A stretch of 64,000 nt of DNA from Brugia malayi (GCF_000002995.4 NW_025062294.1:1-64000), one strand, 5' to 3'; positions 10,657-24,751 are shown, numbered from the stretch's first letter. The notes: generated by a model not told the origin, from the sequence alone. A program made the numbers and translations.

Positions 10657-13600
10657 ATGTGGGCTCCAGTTGATAGTACACAAGCTGAAACAGCTTCGCT
10701 GAATTCGTGGAGCATTGAACAACAGCAGGTAATTGTTGTTAATAAATGTTTTAGAAGAGGTAGAGAAAATCACATCGCAATTTACTGGGTTTTTATTGCA
10801 AGTAGATTCTCCAGGTGATTACAGTTAATCTTTGGTAGTTGTTCTTGTATAACGTATTGTAGCTTTCATTCAAAAGTGCTGAAATCATTTTGTAAACATA
10901 CCAGATGTGCATTTGTCTGAAGAAGCATTTTTTTGCAGAATCGTTGGAGTAGTGTTAGTGATTACACTAGTAATGCAGTATTCGATGAGCATATGCGATC
11001 AATTGTACCACCGGCTTTTCGTAATAGTAATGCGAAAATTGTCTGGCAAGAGCCAAAATCATTAGGTAAAATTTCATTTCAGTTGCATTAGTATTCTCAG
11101 CTATTTGAAGACAATGAATTGGAAAATTAAAAGAGCCATATTTTTCTAGAATACTAAACATACTTCAGAAGCAAACATCAATGAAGCATTGGGTATCTGG
11201 CAAGCAACGCCTATCAACCAGTTTTCCTTAGAACAGGAACCATTAAGTGGTTTGTTTCGAATGTAGTTTTTGACCTCCGATTTTATGCACTAAATCAAGT
11301 TTGATTTTGCCTTTTTTAAAATTGGACGATTGATTCTTTCTTGTTTGTTTATTTCTTTGTTTGTTTGTTTTCTTGTTTATATGTTCTATTTAAAAATTTG
11401 TTCTCTTTTATAACGGCATACTGAAATAATTATAGTCCTAAGTGTCGTCATTCAGATATATATGAACAAGAATATTATATCATCTAGCATTTTTCAAGTT
11501 TTTTGTTTTAAGAATGACTGGAAGAAGATACCATATTAATTGCAATATTAATTATAGGAACTAGCCATTTTCCTCCATCGTTTACTAGTTGTGGCACAAC
11601 AAGTGGATGGTCGCAACCTGAAATTGGTTGGTACTTCATTCTTTGTTTTACTGTTTTATTGCTGGGGCTAATAAATGTTTCGATTGTACCTCAGATATGT
11701 TTTGGGAGTATTTTAGAACAACGAAATTGGGATATGTCTACGCAGTCACAAATAGTACGAGCAGTAGTACCATTTTGTGGTGGTTTGACTCAAAATAAAT
11801 TATGGTCAAATGAAGAGCAAGTTTGGGGTGGTGCTCAGTGTCCTTCAGTATTTCCAATAGCTCCACCACCGCCTGCTTATGCTGCAAGTAAGTAATTGAA
11901 TTAATGTGTGAAATAATTGTGTTTTTTAATCTTTTTTTTTTAAATCTTCATAGGCTGGCAGCAAAATGCACCACGTGGTAACGTTTTTCCTCCGCCGACA
12001 CGATTCAGCAGTCCACCATTCGAAAGTAACGCTGTGATGCCACATCGTAACGCTGTGATGCCGCCGGTGCCACAGTCTGCAATTCCACCACCGCAACGAA
12101 GTCGGCTGCAAAATGTTTGGGGTGGCACACCAGCTGTAAACAATACAGTCAATGGAATGTATCTCTCGCCACCTACTGTCAAGTACAGTGTAATTTCTTC
12201 CATCTTCATTATGCCAAACATCATTAAGGAAGTACTGTTGGGTGTATTAGGAAGTTAAAGTGTTTTATGGAATTTCTTGAATGATATTTTGAAAGGTTCG
12301 TTGTTGTTTTAGGGACACCCAGTTTCATCGCGATTTATTTTGATTTATCTTGAAGACTAAAAATTGTGACTTAATCAAATTCGATGAAACACATGATAAA
12401 AATCAATATCATTGACTAAGCATTTCATCATTTTAGATGCCAAATGGGTTGACACAATGGAATCCTTCAATAGGTAGCAATGGTGCAACAGTAACTGTTG
12501 TACCAAAACCACAATTTGCCCAAAAGTTTGTGAATTGTTCTTCTCCTTCCAACACTTTCAATTCGTATTCACAAGTCTCCACATCTGATTCAGTTGGTGT
12601 TTTTCTACTGATTTTCCATTTTTGAAACGACACATCCTCATTTCATCTGTTCTGTTTATACTTGCTTGCGCCATGTCCAGGATTTTAAATCTTATCACTG
12701 CTGTTTGCAGTTTATGGGAGATAATGCTGTCTGGCAGGATCCAGAAGGTGAAGTACGTAAATGGCAACGAGATATTGGTACTGTTGCATGGGGTGATCCT
12801 GAGAAGCAACAAAGTTGTCTTTTTACTTATCATATGACTGCACTTTATTGAATTTATTGATAACAGTGTTATCAGTTCAATCTTTCAGAAGAAATCAAAC
12901 GATGGATTATACCAGTCGGAAAAGAGTGCGATAACTCAGATAATGAAAGCGGTAAGTTTGGCTTTCAGAAATGTAACAGAATTCCTATGTTTCTGTTAGT
13001 CGGTGCTTATTCTATTCGCCTCAAGAAAATATATTTCATTTCAGGCATTCGTGTAATCGTTCCTCTTGGTTGGGACGATCTTCCCTCAAAATCATCGAAT
13101 AATAATGCTGCACCGATCTCGACGAATTCTCTTCCAGCGTGGCCAGCTAAAAGTGCGCAAGCAATTGCTGTCATGGTTTCATCAGGTTTGTTATAAATCT
13201 GGTTGTTCATACGTTGTTGATTGTTCTGGATTGGCATTGTATGCTTTTCTGGGTGTATTGAAAAGGGTTTAATTATTCTAAGAACCTGATGGCTAAGGAT
13301 CATTTTACTGGCCAGGTTGCATTTGAACTGAGTGATTTCACATTTTTTTCCGGAAATATTTTTTGAAACTGTTCGTTTAGGATGGGATAATCGTTCGGCT
13401 TCAGGAACTGTGAAATCAACAACCATTCCAACTCTTTGGGAAATTCTATCTGAACATCAGCCTTCATCACTAGAAAATGGTTGGATACCGCCAGATGGTA
13501 TGGGCAATGCAACCATGTCTGCTTCAACGCAACAAATTGTTGAACAGCTACGTCAGGCTGTTGCGAAAGGTACTATAAGCTGGTTTACTGTGGATTAGGG

Positions 13601-14463
13601 TATTGAAGAAGTGATAATTGGAGTGATCATGATTTAATATTATTAAAATAAAATAGTTTAGGACTGATTAATGTTTCACTTCTCAGTAAGCCACTTCCGA
13701 ATGAGGCGCTCTCAGAGATGCGCACGCTTCTCAGTCGCATTCCGGTACTGGAACAGGCAGAAAATGACTTAGCTCGTCTTATGAACACCGTTAAAATTGT
13801 AAGCTTCTTTCTAAACAAATGTTCTTGTTAGTTCGATATAATTAGAACACGGCCTTAGTTTTGCATTTAATTTTGAATTTTGAGAATAACGACCCTGGAG
13901 ATGAAAATGGGAAGATGAATACGGCGACATATCTTATGACATCCGAGCAGCGATCAGAATATAGTCGACTAATAATTGAGATTGCTGCAACTAAAACGGA
14001 AATTTCAACAATTCGTGAACGTATACGTGGAAATTCCCATGCTATCGGTGTAACGGTAGGTCTTTTACCTAAATGTTTTCATATGGAATATGTGTTAAGG
14101 TGTTCCTATTTACGTATAATGTAATATATAATCATGCATAGAAGTACAGAATGAGAATATGAGAAGCATATGTGTTGAATTCCATAATATTTGATGATGT
14201 GCTCCGGATTACCCACATCACAGTAAGTACAATAAGTAGATGAGAAATAAATAGAAACTGGATGAAATTAAATTGAAAGCATGGAAACTGTTAAAAGAAA
14301 ACTGGCGATTTGTTTTAAAATTAATTTTATAAGCAAATAAATTTAAAGATTGAGCAGATTTTTGCAGCCGCAACCAGCTACAACAACGACTTCTCCTCGT
14401 TTTGGTGATAGTATTCTGGATGTTGCTGCTCGTGTTGAACAACAGAAACTGTTTTCAATGTAA
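10657..14463 (+). CDS. ain-1: GW182-family miRISC scaffold protein (AIN-1-like), 14 exons
   Basis: Fourteen exons can be joined in phase: 10657-10728, 10939-11065, 11169-11249, 11558-11626, 11717-11887, 11954-12189, 12437-12592, 12711-12813, 12889-12951, 13045-13185, 13381-13569, 13662-13798, 13885-14055, 14368-14463. They give about 603 residues with no stop. The protein is Trp/Gly/Ser/Asn/Pro-rich with scattered GW/WG motifs (VWGGAQ, VWGGTP, LGWDDLPS, SGWDNRS). At about residues 305-334 it has AVWQDPEGEVRKWQRDIGT followed by VAWGDP, the pattern I associate with GW182/TNRC6 and nematode AIN proteins. These bind Argonaute and recruit deadenylases in the cytoplasm for microRNA silencing. The C-terminal 130 residues form a charged helical segment. 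Length is near that of C. elegans AIN-1. AIN-2 cannot be excluded. Confidence 0.75.
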
Positions 14464-17400
14464 TAATAGATATAAAACATTACTAGTCAGCAAGGTACGC
14501 ATGCATCGCTATACCTGCCTTTTTCATCATGAAATTTTCGACAGAATCCAACCTCACGGTGCGCGTGCAGCTCAATTCATGCGTAATGGAACTTATATTT
14601 TCATTTTTTTTTTTTTCATTTTTTTTTTTTTTTTTTTTGTTAGTCCGAAATAATATGTATAATGCCATCCCTGATTCAGCGATTTCTCATTTTTTTTTTT
14701 TGATTAGATGAATGCGCGTATGTCCCTTTTCGTCTTCTATATTTTCTTTAAAAAAATTACACCTAACACCTCTATTACTTTGTGCATTATGATAACCTTA
14801 CAGCCATTTTTGTATGTTAACTTTAGTGGATTTTTTAAAAATTACCGAGGTGAAAAAATGAAACAGCTTTACTGCACAAAATATTTATTTATATTTCTGA
14901 CTTTGGTGCTAATATACTGCACAAGAGTGTATGCAGTAAATAAGTTCTCATTTACTAGTAAGAGGTACGGAGTAATTCTATTTCTAATGAATTTATTATT
15001 TAGAAACATGAAAACTAATCTAAATATTCTTTGTGTCTTTCCTTCAGTTCTCGTGGGTCATTTATGTTGATATCTTGATTGATTCTTATTGTATTACATC
15101 AAATTATTTCTTTTGTACGTGTTTTCTCATCATTTAATTAGGATAAGCGCATTAGTTATGTCGTGATAATTCCTTCCTTTTTTCATTTTTGTATCATTAA
15201 ATATTCTATATGTTGTAGTTCAGTTGATCCATTGTTGGTATTTTCAAACTCGTGCATATTTTTTGATTCCAAGCTCATTGATAATTTCACTATGTGTAGC
15301 TACTGTGAACTTTCTTGTTGAGAGGAGGAATTTCCTTGTTTTTGGAGGAATTTTATATGGTAATCATGTTGTTTGAAACATACTTGTGTTTTGTTTTTTC
15401 TTCCTTTCCTTTCCTTAGCTTTTGGCTCCTAAATTTCCAAAAGCTCCATATATGTTTCCATTCTCAGCTAAAACTCACTCGAAGTGAGAGGAATGCTTCT
15501 GCTTATTGTCGTGGTATGTATATGTCAGAGAAACAGGATCGGTTCGGTTACGTACACTCCAAGTTTCTGAAAATTGTAAATTTGCTTATTGATGGATTGG
15601 AAATATATTTTTGAGTTTGGTTTCATCTTTTAGCTGATTTATGATCATGGCTTCCGCATATTAAAAATGTTCGGTCAAAAGGTTTTTAGCAAGCAAAGTC
15701 AGAATGATTTTTGGTCAAGTTTGTTCACTGAACCGAATCTTTTGGTGTCATCTGCTTCATATGCATTGTAGTTTGTCAATGTTTGTTAGGTTAGGCTATT
15801 TATCGCAACATTTACTCATAGCATAAGCTTGTGTGTACGTTCAGTACATGTAGTGCTCACTGTGGTACAGTAGCCTCCACTTGCTGCATTTACTGCAGGG
15901 TCTTTAATGTCGTGTTGTTATCAGTAGCTTTGTCAAAAATCTCGGGATAGCATATTTATATTTTTATATTTATAGCATAAGTAGCCAATAGTTCTATCTT
16001 ATTTACACTCTATTATCACTTTATAAAGCATTTCATGTGTTTTCTTTTTTATCGAAATCCTAAAGTTATTCGGGATGTTAATTCATGCTTCCGTACTAAA
16101 TGCTTACTGTCAACATTTATTCCATATTCGCATGTACGGTAGCTTTCATTCAGTCATTATTTAAGTTCCAACAGAATAAGAAGGAGTTATTGCAACAAGA
16201 GTCGTGGATTTTCTGAAGTTCAGTTTTCTGAAAATATTCTTTCTCAAAACTCAAAAAAAGATTTTTCGAGCAGCAAGATTAGTGCTGCTATTGATCACTG
16301 AAAGCTACTGTTCTTTGGTTGCCTCGCATTTCCATGTTTTTTGTCAAATAGGAAAATATCGGTTCTCGTTACTTCGGCCAATTTAATTTTTTCTTTCCCA
16401 TCTTGTTTATTATATCATTATTGTGTTATATATATATATGTATATATATACGTATGTATATATCACTAACTATTAATTATTCAACTAAGCATTAATTGCT
16501 GTCAACTTTTTTTCCTGATATGGTTACCATTTGTCATTATCAGTTATGATTAGCAGAAACAACTCCACCAGCAAATGCTCATCGTTACTTCGCCATTATT
16601 AATATTATTATTATTATTACTATTGTTATTACTATTATTATTGCTATTGCTATTGCTATTAATTAATTCCCGAATGTCTTTTCTTGTCATATTTTCATTC
16701 TTTTCCATATATTGTCCTTACTTTTTTCCAATCTCTTCATTGTAGGTTGTTTGTCATCTTTTTCTCTCCTTTTACATACAAAAGAAAAAAGTTCCAAATG
16801 ATCTCGCTTCTGTGTTTCCTTGGGGTCTATCTCATTGATGCCAAATTTTGCAGTAGGTGCAATATAGCTCATTCATTGGGTATTGTTTATGTCGGTTCAC
16901 TGCTTTTATTGAGCTCAATTCTGTTTCGGAATTAAGCACGGGATTTATAAAACTTTGCGTTTGTTTTAGTCATTGCAAATTTGAAAAAAATAGGGTAGGG
17001 AAAAAAAAATAGGTGTGTCTTTTTTTTAACGGTTGTTTCGGCATACTACGCAAATTTTTATTCGTGAAGCTTTTTTTGCAATCAAATTTTTTTTCTCAAG
17101 CCTTTTTGGACCTACTTCCCATTTCGCCTTCTCTGCTCTTTGTTTTTTCTCAGGTCACTTTTTAACGAACTTAAAACTACAATTCGCTGATGTAGATGCT
17201 GCTGTCAATATTTCCCATAATCATTATATATTTAATATGCATAAGCATGAATGGTTTCGTTTTAGTATCTGTTTATCCCTTTTGGTCTCGAGCTTCTCAG
17301 TCTGTACAATACTTTATCATTTTAATCATGCCACCATCAGCCAACTGTATTCTTAATATTATTAGCCAAAGTAGATGTTTTGAAATCTTGAAAAAAGTGC

Positions 17401-19480
17401 GAATTATGGTAAAATTTGTGGAGACCATTTTTTCTCGCTATTCGTTCGCTCTCTCTCTCTCATTGTTAACCAAATAATGTACGAGTATATAATTATATAT
17501 GTGGTCTTCCAAGATTCTCTTTAAAATGATGCTCTCTTGCTTGCTGTGATGTGTTGCCCTCCTCAATTGTTTTTGAGTCTTTAAAAATAAAGGGAAATTT
17601 TTACTTTCTTGTTTATCATCGCATTTTTGTCAGAAGTTTAATTGGTTGTATTATTCTTTATTTATTCTGAATACTTGGTCACCATGCTTGCTTTAGTTAT
17701 ATTTGCAGCTATAGAATTCGTTTTTAAAAACTACCCGGTAACATCTATAAGTTATAATAAAGTTACAATGTTGAGCATCTGTAAATTATAGTAAACAGAT
17801 CAGATTGAGCTTTTATATTGGATCGAAGATGGATCAAAAAAATCAGTATTTGATGAATTGAATGGCAGAAAAAGTTACCCGGAAACTTGTGTTATATTTC
17901 TTTCTCACTAGTCATATTGAGACTTTGAACAAGTGATAGTATGTTTCATGGAAAGTAGTATATGTTTGTCTAATTTACTGAAAGATATGGAATTTTAAGT
18001 CATTTAAGAACAGCAAATTTGAGTTTTTTTAAATTCCGGAAAATTGCATTGAAGTCTTATGCAGGTGTATGCATACCAATATTTTCTTCGTTGGCTTTTC
18101 TTAGTCATATTGGTCAACGCAGTTCGATCATCTTTATTCATTTTCTTTACCAGAAACCAAATCTTTAAAAAATTTAGTTACAAATAAAATACACATTGCC
18201 CTGTCTTTTTCATTCGAATTTTGGGAATTTTTGACGTCATTTAAAAATTTGAGAAATTAGCAAATCACTTCCGTCTTGTGTGCTTCTCTAACAAAGAGAT
18301 AAAAGCGAAGCCAATATTTACCCGAATGATAGAATTGATATCCTTTCCAATCATTTAAGTAATGTCGCAAATTTTAGGAGTATGAAAGTCTAACTTATTC
18401 TTGGATTTCATTAAATAAAATTTGATATCAATTTAATTTCCTTTTCATAAATCTCTTGCCTATGATCTGCTGATTAATTCCATTACGATTATTATGAAAA
18501 TATAACAAGAATTAGCAGATTGGGTGCTGTCTATTTCTTTTTTTTTTTTGTTAATTTTTATTGTCCAAAAAATAATTCCCTGAACTTATGTATTCTTGAG
18601 GTGATACAGTAATGCAATATTTGATCAGTTATATTTTTGATTGCAGATTTATACATACACATCTTAATCACATGTATACATGAATCTTTTAATTAAGTTT
18701 TTCAACTTATACATTGAATAAACTTTTCTACGCATCTTTTGTATGTATTGCATTCTATTTATAATAGTAATATTAAAAGCAATATTTATAAAAGTAGCTT
18801 ATAAAAGATTATCTGTAATACGATGAAATAATTTCAATTATTGCAGTAATTAGAGTGGTGTGTTAACATTTTTGCATAAATCGGCTGAAATCTTATAGTG
18901 ATGGAAGGAAATGTTACTTTAAACTTTCAAAGTATTTAAACGATTCGCAAGCATGTTTTTTTATTTATTTTTCTTTTTGAAATTTGAGTGATTATTGAGG
19001 TGAATGGGCTAAATGGGTGGATGGATGTAGGAAGACATTCTGAGAAAAAGTAAAAAATTCAGTGCATTATTAATTGCTGCTGATTTCAATTTTTTTTTCT
19101 CTCAATGATGTAGTCCTCATTAAATCAAATTTCAGATTTTGCTATAAAAAGAAAATGAAAAGCTAGTAAAACTTTATTTTAAAGCTAGTGCGGATTTATT
19201 ATCTAAACTTGTTTTTTTTTTTGTATTTATAAAATTTTAATATGCAAGCAAGTAATGAAAGATATTAAAAAATTTCGGAACAACGTAAAAATTTAGAAAA
19301 AAAAAACTGAAGAAATATTAGAAGAAAAAAAGAAAAACAAATGAAATGTGGAGAAAAAAAAAAAAAAACTGAAGAAATATTAGAAGAAAGAAAGGAAAAA
19401 AAAAAAAAAAAAAACAATTGCCAGGCACTGGTTGTTACAATTTGCTTAATTCTTTATTTAAAGTTACATTGTTTAACGAA
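14464..19480. other. Long gene-free stretch after the AIN-like gene
   Basis: Strongly T-rich on the plus strand to about 17.7 kb, then generally AT-rich, with poly-T and poly-A runs (14606-14640, 19280-19415), a TA/CA microsatellite (about 16428-16461) and an ATT/GCT trinucleotide run (about 16597-16662). ORFs here are Phe/Leu-rich translations of T-runs. The left part is probably 3' UTR. No gene is supported. Confidence 0.5.
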
Positions 19481-19485
19481 GTTAT

Positions 19486-19840
19486 TGTCGTGAAGGGTTT
19501 GTTGGTTGATATTCGAATTGTTTGCAATAATAGGAGGATTAATAAGCCTTTATTTTTCGCAAACGTAGTATTAACAGAGCAATAAAATTAAGAGAGAAGA
19601 AATTTATATTAAAGAAGAAGATCGGAGGAATTGATATTGATTAACAGAAGTGTTTACAATAAATTTTACTCAAAATCTCATGAGTAATAAATCATGTATG
19701 AAGAATTGGAGGTGTTTACAAAAAGGAGATTAAAATTACATGTGTGAATACCGTAGGGTTGTTTACAATTTAAAAAGGAGAGATGATTTATGATACTATG
19801 AAATTGGTTAGAAGCTTTCGCGAAATTATAATTCGCGACA
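19486..19840 (-). mobile_element. Solo LTR of a Pao/BEL element
   Basis: A 355-bp LTR running from TGTCGTGAAG to AATTCGCGACA on the plus strand. It matches along its length the LTR at 41126-41531, with internal indels. It is flanked by a perfect 5-bp target-site duplication, GTTAT at 19481-19485 and 19841-19845. The internal region is absent, as expected after LTR-LTR recombination. Strand follows the coding direction of the related full element. Confidence 0.9.
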
Positions 19841-19845
19841 GTTAT

Positions 19846-20840
19846 GCTATTAACCATTTCTTCATAATAGCACTTCTTTCAATAAGATGTTTTCTTTGAA
19901 ATATAATAATTACTAAACTGGTTTTTGACATTAATTTCCAATTGAAAAATCAGCATGTTTTTTCTTTTTTTTTTTCGAATTTCCTAGTTAAAATTAGATG
20001 TATAATTTAAGAAGATAAAAATGAAGAAAATCTTTAAAAATGAAATCACAAAGAATATCGTTTTTTTTTTTTTATTTTTAGAGTTTCCAAAAGAAAAAAA
20101 AAGTTTTTTTGATTATGAAAAATTCCCATCCTTCTAATTCTTATTTATTGATTTAATTTCATTAATTTTTTACTCAAAAATAAAATTGAATAATTCAGCT
20201 CCGAGAATGCAAGAAAGGAGTACAGTTTCATATGTAAAATGAAGATATGTAATTGTAAATTGTCAAATGTTACAATCAGTCATCGGTTACTGATATAAAT
20301 GAAATGATCATTATTTTAATTTGTTCTCTATTTGTGTTGACATATTTTTCTCATTTCCACATTTCAAAATATTTGTTGGTATGCCAACAATGTAGGCTTA
20401 AGTTTTCATAGAATAAAAATAAAAGTAAGTTAAATTATAATGTATATCTCTCTGAGTTATCTTCAATTGATTTTTTTTTTATTCTAAATAATTACTTACA
20501 TTATTAGTTTGCTCAACGCTTTAAAAAAAAAGTCAATTTATTTCATAATAAATGGGATTGATTAATTGATTGATTAACTTGTTTGAGAAATTTCAAACAA
20601 ATATATAGCAAAATTTTTTTTTAAATACTTTTTTAATATTAATTGCTGAAATAATATTTTCAGTAAGAATTTATAAATAGATATTTTAAATAATGCAAAT
20701 AAAATAATTTGAATAAATTTAACTATTATAATGTATATCTTTCTGAGTTATCTATATAATTTTCTTAAGAATGAATATTTACTAAATGAATCAGTGTAAA
20801 AGAAGAAATAGAAAAAGAATTTATAAGATAAAATAAAGAT
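19846..20840. other. AT-rich intergenic stretch
   Basis: Poly-A/T runs only; no coding exon, RNA gene or longer repeat is supported. Confidence 0.45.
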
Positions 20841-20846
20841 ATACAA

Positions 20847-22036
20847 TTAAAATTCCATAAGAATTGAACAGTAATATCGTCGAAAAATGAGAAAATAAGC
20901 CAAAATAGATGCTATAAACCATAATAACCAATAAATTGCCCAACGACAGTAGTACCAAGTCCTGGTTGGTTCTTCTTCGATTTCAAATATAATGCTAGGC
21001 ACTTGTAATGGCTAAATTAAATTTAAATTGAAATTATGCTTTATAAAATGAACAGTAGAGCAATATGATAGTATGTATGTATATATTAATGCTAATTTTA
21101 ATTCTATAAAATAAAATTTAAAAAAAAAATACCCCTCCAGCTATTGATGGTGCAATAAATTCGCTTGATGATTGATATGGTGTAGACTGCATTTGATAAA
21201 AAAAAAATGCATTATTTTCAATTAATATTAAAAGAAAAGCAAATAATAATATCTAAGTTTATTTTCAAAATTTTCAACTTTTTAATTATTCTTTTTTTTC
21301 TTAAATTATTTCATCAAGAAAGACTAATGATTATTTTTTAGTCATAACAATATCATTGTTTTAGGATGCAAAAAATAATAATAATAATAGCTTTAATTGC
21401 TAAATTGTTAAAAATTATCATATAAAATGAATTATTATTATTTACAAGAGATTTTCTAGAAATGGAAAAAATTTTAAAAAAAATAAATTTTAACAAAATT
21501 GAAAATTATTTTAACTTTATTAAATTAAAAAGCTAACACCATAAAGTCGACGATATGGATTATCGGATTCATCCGATCTGAAATACATCCAAATATCATC
21601 AAAAAAAAAAAAAAAAAAATGAATCATTAACAACCGGAAGGAAATTAAATCAAAAATTTTTGCTCACTATTATTAGTTATTTCTGTTTGATACTAATTAC
21701 GAACCTTTTTTTTCGTCTTTTCATATTCTCACTGATTGCATCCGATGAAGGTGATTCACGATCGGACTGCAAGTTTACATATATGTAAATGCTCAGTTTT
21801 AACTCTTTTTTGTTTTCAAAATTTTTTAAAGATAAGTAAAGATAAAGGTAAAAAGAAAAAAAAAAAAAGAATGACAAATGGAGCAAAGTTATAAAATTAG
21901 AAGAAGGCAAATTGAAATTATTTCCACCAAATTATAACAAATAAAACATATCACAAAATTATCTTTTCAATAAAATAAATCACAAAAATACCTTTTCTAA
22001 TCCTGTATAAATATCACTTTGCTGTGCCCAAACCAT
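20847..22036 (-). CDS. Small single-pass membrane protein, 5 exons, 121 aa
   Basis: Five short minus-strand exons join in phase: 22036-21992, 21766-21705, 21577-21538, 21186-21133, 21011-20847. The product starts MVWAQQSDIYTGLEK, has a Ser/Asp-rich and basic part (MKRRKKRSDESD), then a polar stretch, an acidic segment (IFEIEEEPTRTWYY) and one hydrophobic helix near residues 90-110 (WAIYWLLWFIASILAYFLIF). It ends in FRRYYC and a short tail; the stop is at 20847-20849. There is no signal peptide, so a tail-anchored topology is likely. TTTTATAG just upstream of the start could be a trans-splice acceptor. I do not recognise the family. Individual exons are too short for ORF finders. Confidence 0.6.
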
Positions 22037-22731
22037 TTTTGGTCGCCTTCTCTATAAAATACTTTCTTACTAACTCAAATAAATGTAAATGCTAGAGATA
22101 AATTTTAAAAAATTTGATTGGAATTTGCAATAACAAAGAATTTTAATTCTCTCTCCTATCACAACCATTTTATTCACTCAATTTAAGAAATTTATCAGAA
22201 GGCATCAATCAAATAAGTAGTTGAATTTTCAATTGAAACATACATAACGCATTCTATATGGATCAACCATTTTTTAAAACTTCAAATCAAGTTTCCAGTC
22301 GAGCAACCGCTCACAACAGTGATAATTTTTGATAGTAAATGATGATTATCAATTATCACTTCTTTATCAATCCAGTTATTAAACACATTCTATCAAGCAA
22401 AGATAGTAGTATCAATTGTTTTTTTTTTTTTTTATACTCAAAAGGTGTTAGCATTAATAAGATGAAACAATTTTATGAATGAAAAGAAATGAAATTAATA
22501 TTGCAATATAATTTTGCTATATAGTATTCCAAAAAGGAAATCATATGCATTTAGAAAAATTAACAATCTATTAATAGATAACTAATTTTTTTTTTTAACT
22601 CATAATTCATTTCCTATCATAGTACTTGAAGAGATAAATAAACTTCCAGAATTTTCAAAAATTATTTCTTAGAAAACAATATTAGTAATGAATGCATTAA
22701 TTCGATTATTGCTCATTTCACTCGATTCTTT

Positions 22732-22773
22732 TAAATAATAGAAATAGAATTTAACTTCTATTTCTATTATTTA
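22732..22773. repeat. Perfect 18-bp inverted repeat overlapping a stop codon
   Basis: Arms 22732-22749 and 22756-22773 (core AAATAATAGAAATAGAA and complement) pair perfectly around a 6-base loop. The right arm covers the TAA of the small minus-strand gene, so the hairpin would sit at the start of that transcript's 3' UTR. Confidence 0.85.
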
Positions 22774-23275
22774 GAAGTAACAAAAGATCCATTCTTGTCC
22801 ATAGTTTTTATGCCCCAAAAGAGCCTCCTCCATTAACTCATCATCAATTTCGTATGTTACAAAAGTGCCTAATCCATAATTTGCCATTACTATAAATAAG
22901 TCTACAAAATTTGCACCCTAAATAATTGCTAAAATACTATACGACAAAATTCTCAATTTTGTGAATAGCCAATATCTCAAACAAAAAAAAAAACTAATTG
23001 TATATCTTAGATTTAAAAACGTTGACGTTGTTGATACAAATGTTGACAAAAAACACGAGCTATATATATTAGATTTACTAACTTTTACGACATGTCACAG
23101 CCTTATCATATATATTAGATTACTAACTGTATACATCTACAACAAATTTGTTGCAAAAACCTATAAATGCATCATTTCATCATCGAATGAAATTAATTGG
23201 ACACAAACATTAAGCATTAAGCATGAATGAACTTACTTGAAGTGGAACTTTGATAATGCAATTCTTCGTCCGCAT
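22771..23275 (-). CDS. Small two-exon gene, 61 aa, unrecognised
   Basis: Exon 1 (23275-23237) reads MRTKNCIIKVPLQ and ends at a strong GTAAGT donor in phase 0. After ATTATTTAG, exon 2 (22917-22771) continues GANFVDLFIVMANYGLGTFV, then TYEIDDELMEEALLGHKNYG, then QEWIFCYF and TAA. Phase, splice sites and composition fit a real short protein. It is the middle of three consecutive minus-strand loci (SUCO remnant, this, then 22036-20847). I know no family for it; it could also be the end of a longer gene. Confidence 0.5.
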
Positions 23276-24745
23276 TGTTTATTTTCTATCAAACTGTTAG
23301 TGCATCAATGTACATCGATATTGCAGCAACATTAATGATTAATCATAAATTAATCATTTTCAACTATACAAATATGCACACAGGAATAGATGCATACAAG
23401 TGAACAAATAAGCAATGACCCGTCCAAAAGAAGATATGAGGACAAGTATGTATAAAAAATTTCGTATGAAACATGAAATATGAAACAAATAAATACGTTG
23501 TTGCAAGTTATGTTATCAAGTATTCAGTAATCAAGTTTCAGTAATACTTGATGTTCCAGAATAAATTTGTATGCAATTTAATAGCATTTTTACTTGAATA
23601 ATCTTTAACTAGTTTTCCGTGATACTATATAGATAGATAAGAAATAAATTCTCCTTATTGAATAATTTAAAGAAATATGCAAGGGTAAGTCAACTACTCT
23701 CAAAAAGGAAAGTAGGAACAACAAGAACTTAAGAAGGAAAGGAATGCAAGAAAATAAGACAGAAACTCAAAATCTTGTATTTAATAAGCAAAGCAATTTA
23801 TATATTAATTGCAAAACAGGACAATAAATTCAAGCAAACAGTTCTGCACTAATTCATAATCAATATGAAGTGGTGAAAATAAATTAAAATTATTCGAATT
23901 AAAAAATACACTACCTAACTGACTACTACTACCTAACTGGAAACAAATTCAAACATAAAAAAAAATCCTTCACTTTTTCCCAAATCTTAAAAATCGGCAA
24001 GAATGGGCAACAATTTGTCATGAACTATAAAACGATTTTGTTTAAATCAAGATGAAAAGATAAAGAATATGCACTAAAATTTTAACATTTATAGAGCCGT
24101 AAGCTGAAGGAATTCTCTTTCAACAATTTTTTTCAGAAATTCAGTAATCTCTTTCAGCAATTCTGGAAGAAAGAAGAACTAAATAATGAGAAAGGCTACA
24201 ACAATTCTCATTTCTGACTGACTTGTCACATAGTATCTTGAAAAGTTTCCATTTCTTCAGACCTATTTGCTCATTTTTAAAAAGAAATTTTCAAAATCTC
24301 AATAGAAAAAATTCCACAATAACTCAAACTATTCAACTCTTAAATTTGCTAGAATTCTGAAACCACACAATAGTTCATCTAAATTTTCACTTTTGCGATT
24401 TCTCTTGCGTTTTTTATTTTTCCGCTTCCTTGTTTGCCACAGATTCTGTTCACTATGTGTTGAAAGTTGAGACTGTGGTCGATCAACCTATTCCATTAAC
24501 CCTGGCATATTAGAAAGATTTTTTTTTTGTTTCGTTTTCCGTTAGCAAACATGCCTCATTAAGTAGTAGTAGCAATGAAAGGTCGCGCAAAACTTTAACC
24601 TGAACAACGTTATCCACGTCACAAGTTACAGATGTGACTTCCCTCTACCAGCTGCTGCTCAGAAAATGCATTCAATGAAATAGATTTATTCTTTCCTCTC
24701 ATTAATTAATCCATGATCAATAATTTACGAAAATCTATTGGAAAA
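23276..24745. other. AT-rich intergenic stretch
   Basis: No exon with both coding composition and splice sites was found on either strand. Confidence 0.4.
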
Positions 24746-24751
24746 TACAAG

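Noticed and set aside
11695..11716. Earlier acceptor (CTCAG) for exon 5 of the AIN-like gene
   Set aside because: It leads to a stop in the required phase; the TTTTAG acceptor at 11716 keeps the frame open.
14600..17480. Many plus-strand ORFs rich in Phe, Leu and Ser
   Set aside because: They are translations of T-rich DNA; no splice-consistent exons or family motifs.
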